A stretch of 13,327 nucleotides of DNA from Dehalococcoidia bacterium (GTDB lineage: Bacteria > Chloroflexota > Dehalococcoidia > GIF9 > AB-539-J10). Both the position numbers and the translations under genes were made by a program. The notes below the pieces were generated by a model that had not been told where the DNA came from, made no database searches, and worked only from the letters and a program-made list of their open reading frames with translations. Shown here one piece after another: positions 1 to 7,399 of the stretch. The stretch lies in the NCBI GenBank assembly GCA_030606385.1, contig JAUWGN010000007.1:1-13327 (forward strand), given 5' to 3'. Positions within the stretch are counted from its first letter, which is position 1; every line of letters starts with the position of its first letter.

Positions 1-1
1 G

Positions 2-2821
2 GATATCGCTGTTGCCCCGGATAATCCTGAACTGGTGGCTGTAGTCACCGATGACAGGACAGCCGTTTATTTATCCGATGATGGCGGGAAGAACTGGAAA
101 ACCACTGGAGTTCCTGATTTGGGCGGCATGCTTATCTCAGATATCGCCATTTCTCCGAAATGTGACGACACCTACTATGACGGCGCCATAGGCACCAGAA
201 AGCCCGATGGCTTGACCAATGGCGACGTCTGGGTGATTAGATGGGGAAGTCTGGCACCTTCTTGGAAAGCTCAAGAGCTGCAGCTAGACCCTGATGCTAC
301 AGGCACTGGCGCTGATGTAATTTCAGTCCGCTTTTCACCGAGCTATGAGGAAGACAAAGCGATACTCACCATCGCCTCCTCAGCTGACGAGGGTGATATG
401 AAGCTATCCCTACGAAACAGGACATTCCTGTGCGCTGGAGAAAGGAATACTGAAACCAAGGAGACAACATGGACCACATTTATAGAAATCATTGACCCGT
501 CTAAAAGCAGCTTGGGTGACTCACCCGACGAAGATGAGATCATCTTTTCCGATTTAGCACTCCCTTCCGGGGATTACCGCGAAGGCAAGAATTGGATTGC
601 CTATGCCAGCTATTATTCTAATTCCACCACTGAGTGTGATGATGTATACCGGATAGAAGAAGATATCAAAGAGGCATACAGGCTGGATGTCAAAGGAGGC
701 AACGAGGTTGGCATAGCTTCGATTGATTACCAAGGGAGCATACTCCTCGCCGGAGAGGTATTCGGCAAAGATGGCTCCGCTAACGCCTTAATCCATTTCT
801 GTTCCAATCCCAACGATTGCTTCCCCAAGTGGGAAGAGCCAACCAAACCACCCACCGGTGGTGCTTCTTCCGAGAACCGTGCCAATGCCCAGGTTGTCTG
901 GCTTACTGGTAGCATAGCTTATTGCGCCACAAGTACAAATAATGTAACCACCGCCACAGCATGGGCAGACACGACCCTGCCCGGTCCGTGGAGCGGCAAC
1001 AACGGAACTCAACCTGATGAAAGCGCCTTTTCCAAAAGTGAAGATGACGGCGATACCTGGAACCAGCTCAGCCTGATAGATACCGAAATGACTTTTCTTT
1101 GCGATTACGCTTTCTTTGCCGATAGCACCATCCTTTATCTAGCGTCGATAAATGAGGATGGCCCCGGTTTTGATAGTATATGGCGAACTGAGAAAACTGA
1201 AACCGCGGCACTGACCAAGACCTGGCAGAGGGTGCTTTGCCTTGACGGTGGGAATAATATAATTTTGAGACCCACTCCCGACTGGGAGGAAAAGGAACTA
1301 ATTTACTTCGCTGTGCCCGACACCGATAATGTGAAGTATTCTGAGAATAAAGGACAGAGCTGGGAGAAAGTCTGGGAGTGCCCCGATGTCACCGATTTGG
1401 CTGTGGTGAGCGATGAATTACTGTACATCCTGGATGATGATGTATTAAATAAGCGCAGTTGGAATGAGACACTATGGGGAGGAAGCTGGGAATGGGAATA
1501 TGATATAGACACCAAGCTTGATTCTGGCTCTACTGTGCTTGCCCATGGCGAGAACTATGTATTTGTTTCCGAAAATGGGGATAAAGGCAGGATAGCCTAT
1601 TCCAGCGATGGCGGGGAAACCTTTAATCTTACCGAGTCTTTACCAGAGCTCAGCGAGATTCAGCTCGTTGTGGATGAAGAATTTAATAGCAATAAATTTA
1701 TTTATGCCGCCAGCGATGATAGTTTGAGCGACATTTATCGCTGGGCCATTGGCGCAAGTACATCATGGAAAGGGCTAAACACGCCAAGCAAGAGCTTTTG
1801 TGGGCTGGCTCAAATAGACGAAGTCCTTTACGGAGCCTATGCCTATAGCGACGGTGTTGCGCGCACCCTCGTCCCGCACCTAGAAACGATACGAGTAACT
1901 GATTGGGATTACATCTATACCGGCTTGACTCCAGGAGTAACATTTAAGTCAAGGTCACTGAAGGCAATTAGCAACGAAGATGTAGAGTTATGGGCTATCG
2001 ACAAAGTAAACTATGACTTTCCCAATGAAGAAGGACGCCTATGGGTTTATACTGACGCTTTTGTGCTTGAAACTCCCTGGCCAAACACGCCGGCGCTGAA
2101 AGAATCACTGCCCTGTGAAGAATGTACCTGTCGGGCTGAGGATTTTTGTTTTCGCTGGCGAATGTTACCTTCGACTGAAAAATATGAGCTGTGGATAGCT
2201 CTGGATGAAGATTTCACCGCCATAATACACGAGGAGGTAGATATAACTCCAGACGCCCCATGTTCTCCCACCTGGTGTCCGTCATCCAGCTCAGTTCAGT
2301 TCATTTGCGGTGAAACTTACTTCTGGAAAGTAAGAAGTTGTGAAAGCACTGAAGGGGAACGCATTCGCAGTCGGTGGTCACCAACAATGAAATTCACCGT
2401 AAAGGAATGTTCGACAGAAGAAGGACAGGTGTATCTTGCTCCTATATTGCTTGTCCCTGACATCGGCAGCAAAAACGTGCGACGTTCACCAACCTTCTCC
2501 TGGGAAGGATTCCCTCCCACCACTGAATATGAGTTTATCCTCGCCAGCAACGATGCTTTAAGCCAGGTAGTAGTGAGCGAAAAGGTGCCTACCACAACCT
2601 ACCAATATAAAGGAAGTCTAGATTGGAACACCACCTATTATTGGCAGGTAAAGGCTATTGAACCTACGCTTAGTGAGCCAGCCCTGGGTGTCTTTACGGT
2701 AATGTCCGCTCCCGAACCAACAGCAGCAACACCACCAACACCTTCATGGATATGGGCTATCATCGGAATACTTGCCTTCCTGGATGTAGTAGTTATCACC
2801 TTTTGCTTGATCAAGCGATAA
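2..2821 (+). CDS. Surface protein with Asp-box (BNR) repeats, Fn3-like modules and C-terminal membrane anchor; 5' end outside window
   Basis: The reading frame is open from base 2, with in-frame codons for DIAVAPDNPEL before the GTG at 35. The true start and any signal peptide therefore lie upstream, and 939 residues are visible. Asp-box motifs (SxDxGxxW/F) are seen at about 74-97 (SDDGGKNW), 1037-1060 (SEDDGDTW), 1340-1363 (SENKGQSW, a weaker copy) and 1601-1624 (SSDGGETF). They are spaced as in sialidase- or sortilin-like beta-propellers. Two Fn3-like modules follow (about 2075-2400 and 2430-2700). They share an F.W...(T)EYE core and end in TYYW/TYFW-K/QV. The C-terminus has a Pro/Thr linker, a hydrophobic helix (about 2744-2812) and a short basic tail (IKR), which suggests an outward-facing, membrane-anchored protein. 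Asp-boxes mark a fold and do not prove glycosidase activity. No catalytic residues can be assigned, so substrate and function are unknown. The gene stands apart from the downstream genes, which have their own promoter. Confidence 0.85.
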   Translation, partial: DIAVAPDNPELVAVVTDDRTAVYLSDDGGKNWKTTGVPDLGGMLISDIAISPKCDDTYYDGAIGTRKPDGLTNGDVWVIRWGSLAPSWKAQELQLDPDATGTGADVISVRFSPSYEEDKAILTIASSADEGDMKLSLRNRTFLCAGERNTETKETTWTTFIEIIDPSKSSLGDSPDEDEIIFSDLALPSGDYREGKNWIAYASYYSNSTTECDDVYRIEEDIKEAYRLDVKGGNEVGIASIDYQGSILLAGEVFGKDGSANALIHFCSNPNDCFPKWEEPTKPPTGGASSENRANAQVVWLTGSIAYCATSTNNVTTATAWADTTLPGPWSGNNGTQPDESAFSKSEDDGDTWNQLSLIDTEMTFLCDYAFFADSTILYLASINEDGPGFDSIWRTEKTETAALTKTWQRVLCLDGGNNIILRPTPDWEEKELIYFAVPDTDNVKYSENKGQSWEKVWECPDVTDLAVVSDELLYILDDDVLNKRSWNETLWGGSWEWEYDIDTKLDSGSTVLAHGENYVFVSENGDKGRIAYSSDGGETFNLTESLPELSEIQLVVDEEFNSNKFIYAASDDSLSDIYRWAIGASTSWKGLNTPSKSFCGLAQIDEVLYGAYAYSDGVARTLVPHLETIRVTDWDYIYTGLTPGVTFKSRSLKAISNEDVELWAIDKVNYDFPNEEGRLWVYTDAFVLETPWPNTPALKESLPCEECTCRAEDFCFRWRMLPSTEKYELWIALDEDFTAIIHEEVDITPDAPCSPTWCPSSSSVQFICGETYFWKVRSCESTEGERIRSRWSPTMKFTVKECSTEEGQVYLAPILLVPDIGSKNVRRSPTFSWEGFPPTTEYEFILASNDALSQVVVSEKVPTTTYQYKGSLDWNTTYYWQVKAIEPTLSEPALGVFTVMSAPEPTAATPPTPSWIWAIIGILAFLDVVVITFCLIKR
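2075..2700 (+). repeat. Tandem fibronectin-III-like modules within the surface protein
   Basis: Two adjacent stretches of the protein share one pattern. Each has an aromatic F-x-W near the start, then a TEKYE/TEYE strand, an acidic 'ALDED/ASNDA' turn, and a final TYFWKV/TYYWQV strand before the next linker. This is typical of Fn3-like beta-sandwich modules that recur in bacterial surface proteins. The first module carries nine cysteines (2114-2410) and the second has none. The copies are similar at the protein level only; I see no long DNA-level repeat. Confidence 0.55.
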
Positions 2822-2887
2822 GATAAATCTAACACACTGCCTGATCCACCACTAAGCAGCATATCTTGAAGCTTACCTTAGTCCTTC

Positions 2888-2916
2888 TTGACAGCTTTAG
2901 AACTTATGTTAATAAT
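2888..2916 (+). promoter_or_regulatory. Near-consensus sigma70-type promoter for the c-di-GMP enzyme gene
   Basis: A perfect -35 box TTGACA (2888-2893) is followed by a 17-base spacer and a -10 box AATAAT (2911-2916; 5 of 6 match to TATAAT). Transcription would be expected to begin at about 2922-2924, only a few bases before the ATG at 2926. It lies in the 104-base gap after the surface protein gene. It therefore supports 2926 over the upstream in-frame TTG (2866) as the start, and suggests a leaderless or nearly leaderless mRNA. Confidence 0.6.
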
Positions 2917-2925
2917 TGCCTTGGA

Positions 2926-5919
2926 ATGGACAATTATGCGCTGATTCCATTAATTACCGCGATCATCTTTATCCCGCTATTGGTTATCCTGCTGGGCAGC
3001 CGACCATGGCAGAGGCGGCAAAAGCTTTTCTTTGCTTATCTCGTCACTGCCATGCTATGGAGCTTAAGCAGTTTCCTGTTTTACAGCGATATTCTCATTC
3101 AAAATGAATTGCTTCTTGCTAAAATCGCCCTCTGTTTGGGCATATTGATGGCAATCCAGCTTCATTACTTCTTGCGCTCCCTTTATCAAGGTCAAGACAG
3201 GATACCCTATGCTTATGTCATCTTAGCCGGCGCTATTGCTCTAGCAGCGCTGGGTTATATCCCGGAGAGTATCACGTTCACTGAGGTCAGCGTCTCTGCC
3301 GAGTATGGCACCTGGCTTGCCCTACTCGTTATCATTGCTATCCTGCTTGGCAGGGATATTTATCTTCTGGCACGGAGACAGACGACGCTAGATGACCCAC
3401 GAGAGCGCAATCAGATGAACTACCTTTTCGCTGGCCTCGCCGCTTTACTTATCCCCTTGCTTATTGGTTTCACCCCCGTGCTGAGTAAATATCCCATTGC
3501 CCATATTGGCAACTTCGCCATGGCTGGCATCCTTACCTATGGAGTGGTAACACGCCAATTGCTGGATATCAAGGTTGTCCTCCGCCGCGGGTTAGTATGG
3601 ACAATCATGAGCTTTGGCGCTGTAGCAGCATACTTCCTTCTATTCTTCCTGTTCCATCTCATCTTTGACTTTGATATCACCATCAACATTGTAGTAGCAG
3701 CCATAGCAGCTACAGCTTGGGTTGCTATGTTTGCTTACTGGATGCTTACCATTCTCCGCCCGGGAGTAGAACAAACCCTGACAGGAGCAAAATACGGCTA
3801 CCGCCAGCAGTTATTTAATCTCACCAGTAAAGCAGACACTGTTTCCACTCTAGAGGAATTAGGAAGCAACCTGATATCCCTGCTTTGTCAATCTGCGGAG
3901 TGCCGCCGAGCTTGTTTGCTACTACCTAAATTTGAAGGAGGCGATTTCACCGCCACATTCAGCTACCCTCCAGTGAAAGATAACCCGATACAAAAGTTGA
4001 ACTTGAAACAGGACGGCACTATTGCAAATTGGCTAAAGCAAGAAGCTCGTTTTATGTCCCGAGCAGACCTTGTTAAGTTGAACACTATGAACCAGAAGGA
4101 ATATGAGGATATTCAATCGGCAAAGGTAGAGATGTTTTTCCCTCTGATGAACCAAGACGGGCTTATTGCTATCCTTGCAATGGGGGAAAAGCAAGACGGT
4201 AAGCTTTACACTGTTGAAGATATTGAAATAATTGAGTCTGTTGCTTCCCGCATCGCTGCCATTATGGAAAGACAATATCTTTATGAACAATTGGAGGAAA
4301 GAGAGAAAGAGCTAAGTAGCATTAACCGTTTAACCAACATCGTAATCTCAAGCATGGATATTAAGGAGATATTTGAAGGTTTCTCTCAGCAGTTAAAGGA
4401 GGTCATTGCTATTGATTGGGCAGCAATCACCCTGGTTGAAAATGAACAACTTTGCTTTTCAGCGTTATCGAGCACTATCTCTTCACCATGGCAAACAGGG
4501 GAAAGGATACCACTGGAAGGAACAGGCACCCAATGGGTACTCAAACAGGGAAAGAGCCTGTATCAGCCCGACCTGGGACAACACCGAATGTTTTGGACTG
4601 AAGAGAACCTGGTTAAGGGAGGGATTCACTCCGTTGTTTACTCGCCACTATTAGTAACAGGCAAGGGTATTGGCACCTTGATCGTCGCCAATCTCCACCC
4701 CAACGCTTATAGTGCGAAACAGCTACAACTACTAGAACAACTTGCGTCACAAATTGCTGCACCCATCGAGAATTCCCGACTTTACACCCAGGCAGAAGAA
4801 AAGGCTCGCATTGATGACCTCACCGGATTATTCAATCGACGTCACTTTGAGGAAAGACTCGAAGACGAACTCGCACGGCATTCGCGTTATGGTGGCATTT
4901 TCTCCATGCTTATCCTTGACCTCGATTCTTTCAAGGCATATAACGATATTTACGGACATCTCGCAGGTGATAGACTTTTAAGACACGTAGGCGAAATTAT
5001 TAGGAACACCATCAGGAGCGCTGACCAGGCCTTTCGTTACGGCGGAGACGAGTTTACCATCATTTTGCCAGAGACGAATATCGATGATGCCTATATGGTA
5101 GCAGAGCGGACTCGAAAAGAAATCGCTGCTGAAATGAAAGCCCTGAATATCATCCTGACTTGCAGCATTGGTCTGATCCATTATCCCACTAACGGAACAA
5201 CATTCAATACCCTTATGGAGACAGCCGATACCGCTTTATATTACGCCAAGACCAAAGGCGGAAACCAGAGCTATATCCATGCCAAAATCCCGGCTCAACC
5301 ACCAACCATGGTAAGACAGGAGACCGTGGGCATAAGCCTAAACGCTATTTACGCCTTAACCTCGGTAGTAGAGGCTAGAGACCATTATACCTATGGACAT
5401 TCACGAAAAGTTAACCACTATGCTGTAGCTTTAGCCAAAGCCCTTGAGTTACCCAATGACGAGGTAACTAAAATAAGCGCTTCTGCTTCACTCCACGATG
5501 TCGGTAAAATTGGCATCACCGATGACATACTTAATAAAAAGGGCAAGTTCACTGAAGATGACTGGAGAATAATTAAGGCCCACAGCAAACTCGGTGCAAG
5601 TATCATAGGCAGCGTGCCTGGTTTAGTTCCTTGCATTCCCGCTATCCTTTACCACCATGAGCACTACGATGGCAGTGGTTATCCTGAAGGACTCAAGGGC
5701 GATGAAATCCCCCGGGACGCCCGCATCCTGGCTATAGCTGATGCATTTTCCGCGATGACCTCAGTACGCCCATATCGCGGTGCTCTATCAGTTGAAAAGG
5801 CTATCGAAGAGTTAGAACGCAACGCTGGTACGCAATTCGACCCCAAGTTACTAGAAGTTTTTATCAACGTTGTTAAATCTGAAGGCTTTGAAAAAGAAAC
5901 AACAGAAACAAAAAAATGA
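2926..5919 (+). CDS. Membrane-bound bifunctional c-di-GMP enzyme: multi-TM, GAF-GAF-GGDEF-HD-GYP
   Basis: This 997-residue protein should make and/or break down cyclic di-GMP in response to signals sensed at the membrane or by its GAF domains. From the ATG at 2926, about nine hydrophobic segments fill residues 5-275, resembling the N-terminal 7TM-type sensor of some histidine kinases. GAF-like domains follow at about 306-450 and 476-615, separated by a charged, coiled-coil-like helix. The GGDEF domain (about 625-785) has an intact GGDEF at 706-710. It also has an RxxD product-inhibition site (RSAD, 697-700) exactly five residues before it. The HD-GYP domain (about 800-997) has HDVGKIG at 857-863 and HHEHYDGSGYP at 910-920, so both catalytic halves look active. 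An in-frame TTG at 2866 would add 20 residues, but it lies upstream of the promoter's -35 box and has no ribosome site. The stop codon overlaps the elp3 start (ATGA). Net activity cannot be predicted from sequence. Confidence 0.92.
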   Translation: MDNYALIPLITAIIFIPLLVILLGSRPWQRRQKLFFAYLVTAMLWSLSSFLFYSDILIQNELLLAKIALCLGILMAIQLHYFLRSLYQGQDRIPYAYVILAGAIALAALGYIPESITFTEVSVSAEYGTWLALLVIIAILLGRDIYLLARRQTTLDDPRERNQMNYLFAGLAALLIPLLIGFTPVLSKYPIAHIGNFAMAGILTYGVVTRQLLDIKVVLRRGLVWTIMSFGAVAAYFLLFFLFHLIFDFDITINIVVAAIAATAWVAMFAYWMLTILRPGVEQTLTGAKYGYRQQLFNLTSKADTVSTLEELGSNLISLLCQSAECRRACLLLPKFEGGDFTATFSYPPVKDNPIQKLNLKQDGTIANWLKQEARFMSRADLVKLNTMNQKEYEDIQSAKVEMFFPLMNQDGLIAILAMGEKQDGKLYTVEDIEIIESVASRIAAIMERQYLYEQLEEREKELSSINRLTNIVISSMDIKEIFEGFSQQLKEVIAIDWAAITLVENEQLCFSALSSTISSPWQTGERIPLEGTGTQWVLKQGKSLYQPDLGQHRMFWTEENLVKGGIHSVVYSPLLVTGKGIGTLIVANLHPNAYSAKQLQLLEQLASQIAAPIENSRLYTQAEEKARIDDLTGLFNRRHFEERLEDELARHSRYGGIFSMLILDLDSFKAYNDIYGHLAGDRLLRHVGEIIRNTIRSADQAFRYGGDEFTIILPETNIDDAYMVAERTRKEIAAEMKALNIILTCSIGLIHYPTNGTTFNTLMETADTALYYAKTKGGNQSYIHAKIPAQPPTMVRQETVGISLNAIYALTSVVEARDHYTYGHSRKVNHYAVALAKALELPNDEVTKISASASLHDVGKIGITDDILNKKGKFTEDDWRIIKAHSKLGASIIGSVPGLVPCIPAILYHHEHYDGSGYPEGLKGDEIPRDARILAIADAFSAMTSVRPYRGALSVEKAIEELERNAGTQFDPKLLEVFINVVKSEGFEKETTETKK

Positions 5920-7292
5920 TTAAGACCTTGATGAAGAAGGTATCTCGCACTATCTCTGGAGTAACTCCGGTGGCAGTCATGGCAAAGCCCTTTCCTTGTC
6001 CTGGCAAGTGCGTTTATTGCCCAAGCTCTGCCTACGCTCCAAAGAGTTACACCGCGGAGTCCCCGGCAGTACTCCGCGGCCGAAAATGTAACTTTGATGC
6101 TAGGAAACAAGTGGAATATAGGCTAAATACCCTGACTGAGATGGGACACGCACTGGATAAAATAGAATTAATCATCATGGGGGGTACCTTTTTAGCTTAT
6201 CCGCTGGATTACCAATACCAATTCATCAAGGATTGCTATGATGGCTTAAATGGTGTTTCCTCAGCCGACATGAAAGAAGCCCAGAAATTGAACGAGACCG
6301 CTGAACATCGCTGCGTAGGATTGTGCATCGAAACCAGACCGGACTTCTGCCAGGAGGAAGAGATAAAGCGGATGCTTGAATTTGGCACTACCAGAGTGGA
6401 ACTGGGCGTACAAACATTAGATGACGAGATTCATCGCCTGACAAAAAGAGGACATGGAGTGGCAGAGGTTATTTCGGCGACAAAGCTATTGCGCGATTAT
6501 GGCTTTAAAGTCTACTACCACTGGATGCCAGGATTACCTGGCTCAACCCCCGAGCATGATATGGAACTATCGCGGAAGTTGTTTGACGACGAATATTGTC
6601 GCCCCGATGGGCTTAAGCTTTACCCCACACTTGTAGTGACAGGTAGTGAACTGGAAAGCTGGTATCATGATAACCGTTACCAGCCTTATGAAGATGAACG
6701 GATGATAGATTTACTGGCTAATATCAAGAGTCTTCTCCCCAAATATGTCAGGGTTCCCAGATTGATGCGGGATATTCCGAGCAAATTTATTATCGCTGGC
6801 TGCACTGATTTAGCGCTCAGGGAAACCGTCAAAAGGAGGATGCGTGAACTTAACCTTCGCTGTCAATGTATTCGTTGCCGCGAATACGGACATCGCTTGA
6901 GAGACGGTTGGCTAGTCGGTGAACCACGGTTGACCAGGCTAGAGTATGATGCTTCTCACGGAAAGGAAATCTTCCTTTGCTATGAAGATGAAAATGAGAC
7001 CTTGTTTGGCCTCTTAAGGCTGAGAGTAATCCCTAAGCTACACAATAACAACGAAGCTCTCGTCAGGGAACTACATATATTTGGGGCTGAAGTTCCTCTA
7101 GGCGAGAAAAAGGAGCAAGCTGCTCAACATCACGGGTTGGGGAAAAGGCTGCTCCTAGAGGCAGAAAGGATTACTGCCACAGAATTTCATATCAAGAAAC
7201 TGGCTATTTTGAGCGGCGTTGGAGTCAGAGATTATTATCGTTCGCTTGGCTATCACTCAGAAGGCAACTATATGGCCAAACGGTTAATCTAA
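5916..7292 (+). CDS. elp3: Elp3-type tRNA uridine(34) modification enzyme (radical SAM / GNAT acetyltransferase)
   Basis: Elp3 uses acetyl-CoA and a radical SAM reaction to begin the carboxymethyl-type modification of the wobble uridine of tRNAs in the cytoplasm. The 458 residues match the short bacterial form, which works without the other eukaryotic Elongator subunits. The radical SAM cluster motif is C28-x3-C32-x2-C35 (CPGKCVYCP), followed by the family-typical PKSYT and ELIIMGGTF segments. The conserved CxCIRCRE stretch (encoded at about 6860-6885) is the expected metal-binding linker. The C-terminal GNAT domain has the acetyl-CoA loop QHHGLGK (404-410) and a Tyr-rich end, DYYRSLGY (439-446). 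The ATG at 5916 overlaps the upstream stop by 4 bases and has no Shine-Dalgarno sequence, so translation is probably coupled to the c-di-GMP gene. Bacterial Elp3 is uncommon overall but known in Dehalococcoides; identification is firm. Confidence 0.95.
   Translation: MIKTLMKKVSRTISGVTPVAVMAKPFPCPGKCVYCPSSAYAPKSYTAESPAVLRGRKCNFDARKQVEYRLNTLTEMGHALDKIELIIMGGTFLAYPLDYQYQFIKDCYDGLNGVSSADMKEAQKLNETAEHRCVGLCIETRPDFCQEEEIKRMLEFGTTRVELGVQTLDDEIHRLTKRGHGVAEVISATKLLRDYGFKVYYHWMPGLPGSTPEHDMELSRKLFDDEYCRPDGLKLYPTLVVTGSELESWYHDNRYQPYEDERMIDLLANIKSLLPKYVRVPRLMRDIPSKFIIAGCTDLALRETVKRRMRELNLRCQCIRCREYGHRLRDGWLVGEPRLTRLEYDASHGKEIFLCYEDENETLFGLLRLRVIPKLHNNNEALVRELHIFGAEVPLGEKKEQAAQHHGLGKRLLLEAERITATEFHIKKLAILSGVGVRDYYRSLGYHSEGNYMAKRLI
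6052..6079 (+). repeat. Perfect 9-bp inverted repeat inside elp3
   Basis: The arms CCGCGGAGT (6052-6060) and ACTCCGCGG (6071-6079) are exact reverse complements around a 10-base loop. They could form a GC-rich mRNA hairpin about 45 codons into elp3. There is no T-run after it and the reading frame continues, so it is not an intrinsic terminator. It may be a chance result of codon choice in a conserved protein segment. Confidence 0.6.
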
Positions 7293-7349
7293 AGTATACC
7301 GGTAAATCTTACTCCAAGGCTTATCATGCTTCCTCAAGGCAACACTTCA

Positions 7350-7358
7350 TGCTACAAT
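7350..7358 (+). promoter_or_regulatory. Candidate extended -10 promoter for the malic enzyme operon
   Basis: TGCTACAAT matches the extended -10 form (TGn plus TACAAT, 5 of 6 to TATAAT). No good -35 box lies at 16-18 bases upstream, as is common for extended -10 promoters. It sits in the 107-base gap between elp3 and the malic enzyme gene and would give a leader of about 35 bases before the ATG at 7400. It overlaps the alternative ATG at 7349, which argues against that start. Confidence 0.4.
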
Positions 7359-7383
7359 CAGTTGTCCGCATTGAACCTTTAAC

Positions 7384-7390
7384 AAGGGGG
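7384..7390 (+). promoter_or_regulatory. Ribosome binding site that sets the malic enzyme start
   Basis: AAGGGGG ends 9 bases before the ATG at 7400. No comparable site precedes the in-frame ATG at 7349, so 7400 is the preferred start. Confidence 0.6.
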
Positions 7391-7399
7391 AAAACAAGT

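Noticed and set aside
2..2821. Calling the first protein a sialidase
   Set aside because: Asp-box repeats alone do not show sialidase activity, and the catalytic Arg triad and nucleophile cannot be identified.
6052..6079. Inverted repeat as an intrinsic terminator
   Set aside because: There is no T-run after the stem and it sits inside a conserved coding sequence.
5679..6110. 143-codon open frame on the - strand
   Set aside because: It lies opposite the end of the HD-GYP domain and the start of elp3, both with firm family motifs, and its translation shows no recognisable domain.
7293..7399. Terminator, riboswitch or small RNA in the elp3-malic enzyme gap
   Set aside because: Only a short palindrome (TACCGGTA) is visible, with no stable hairpin plus T-run and no recognisable riboswitch core.
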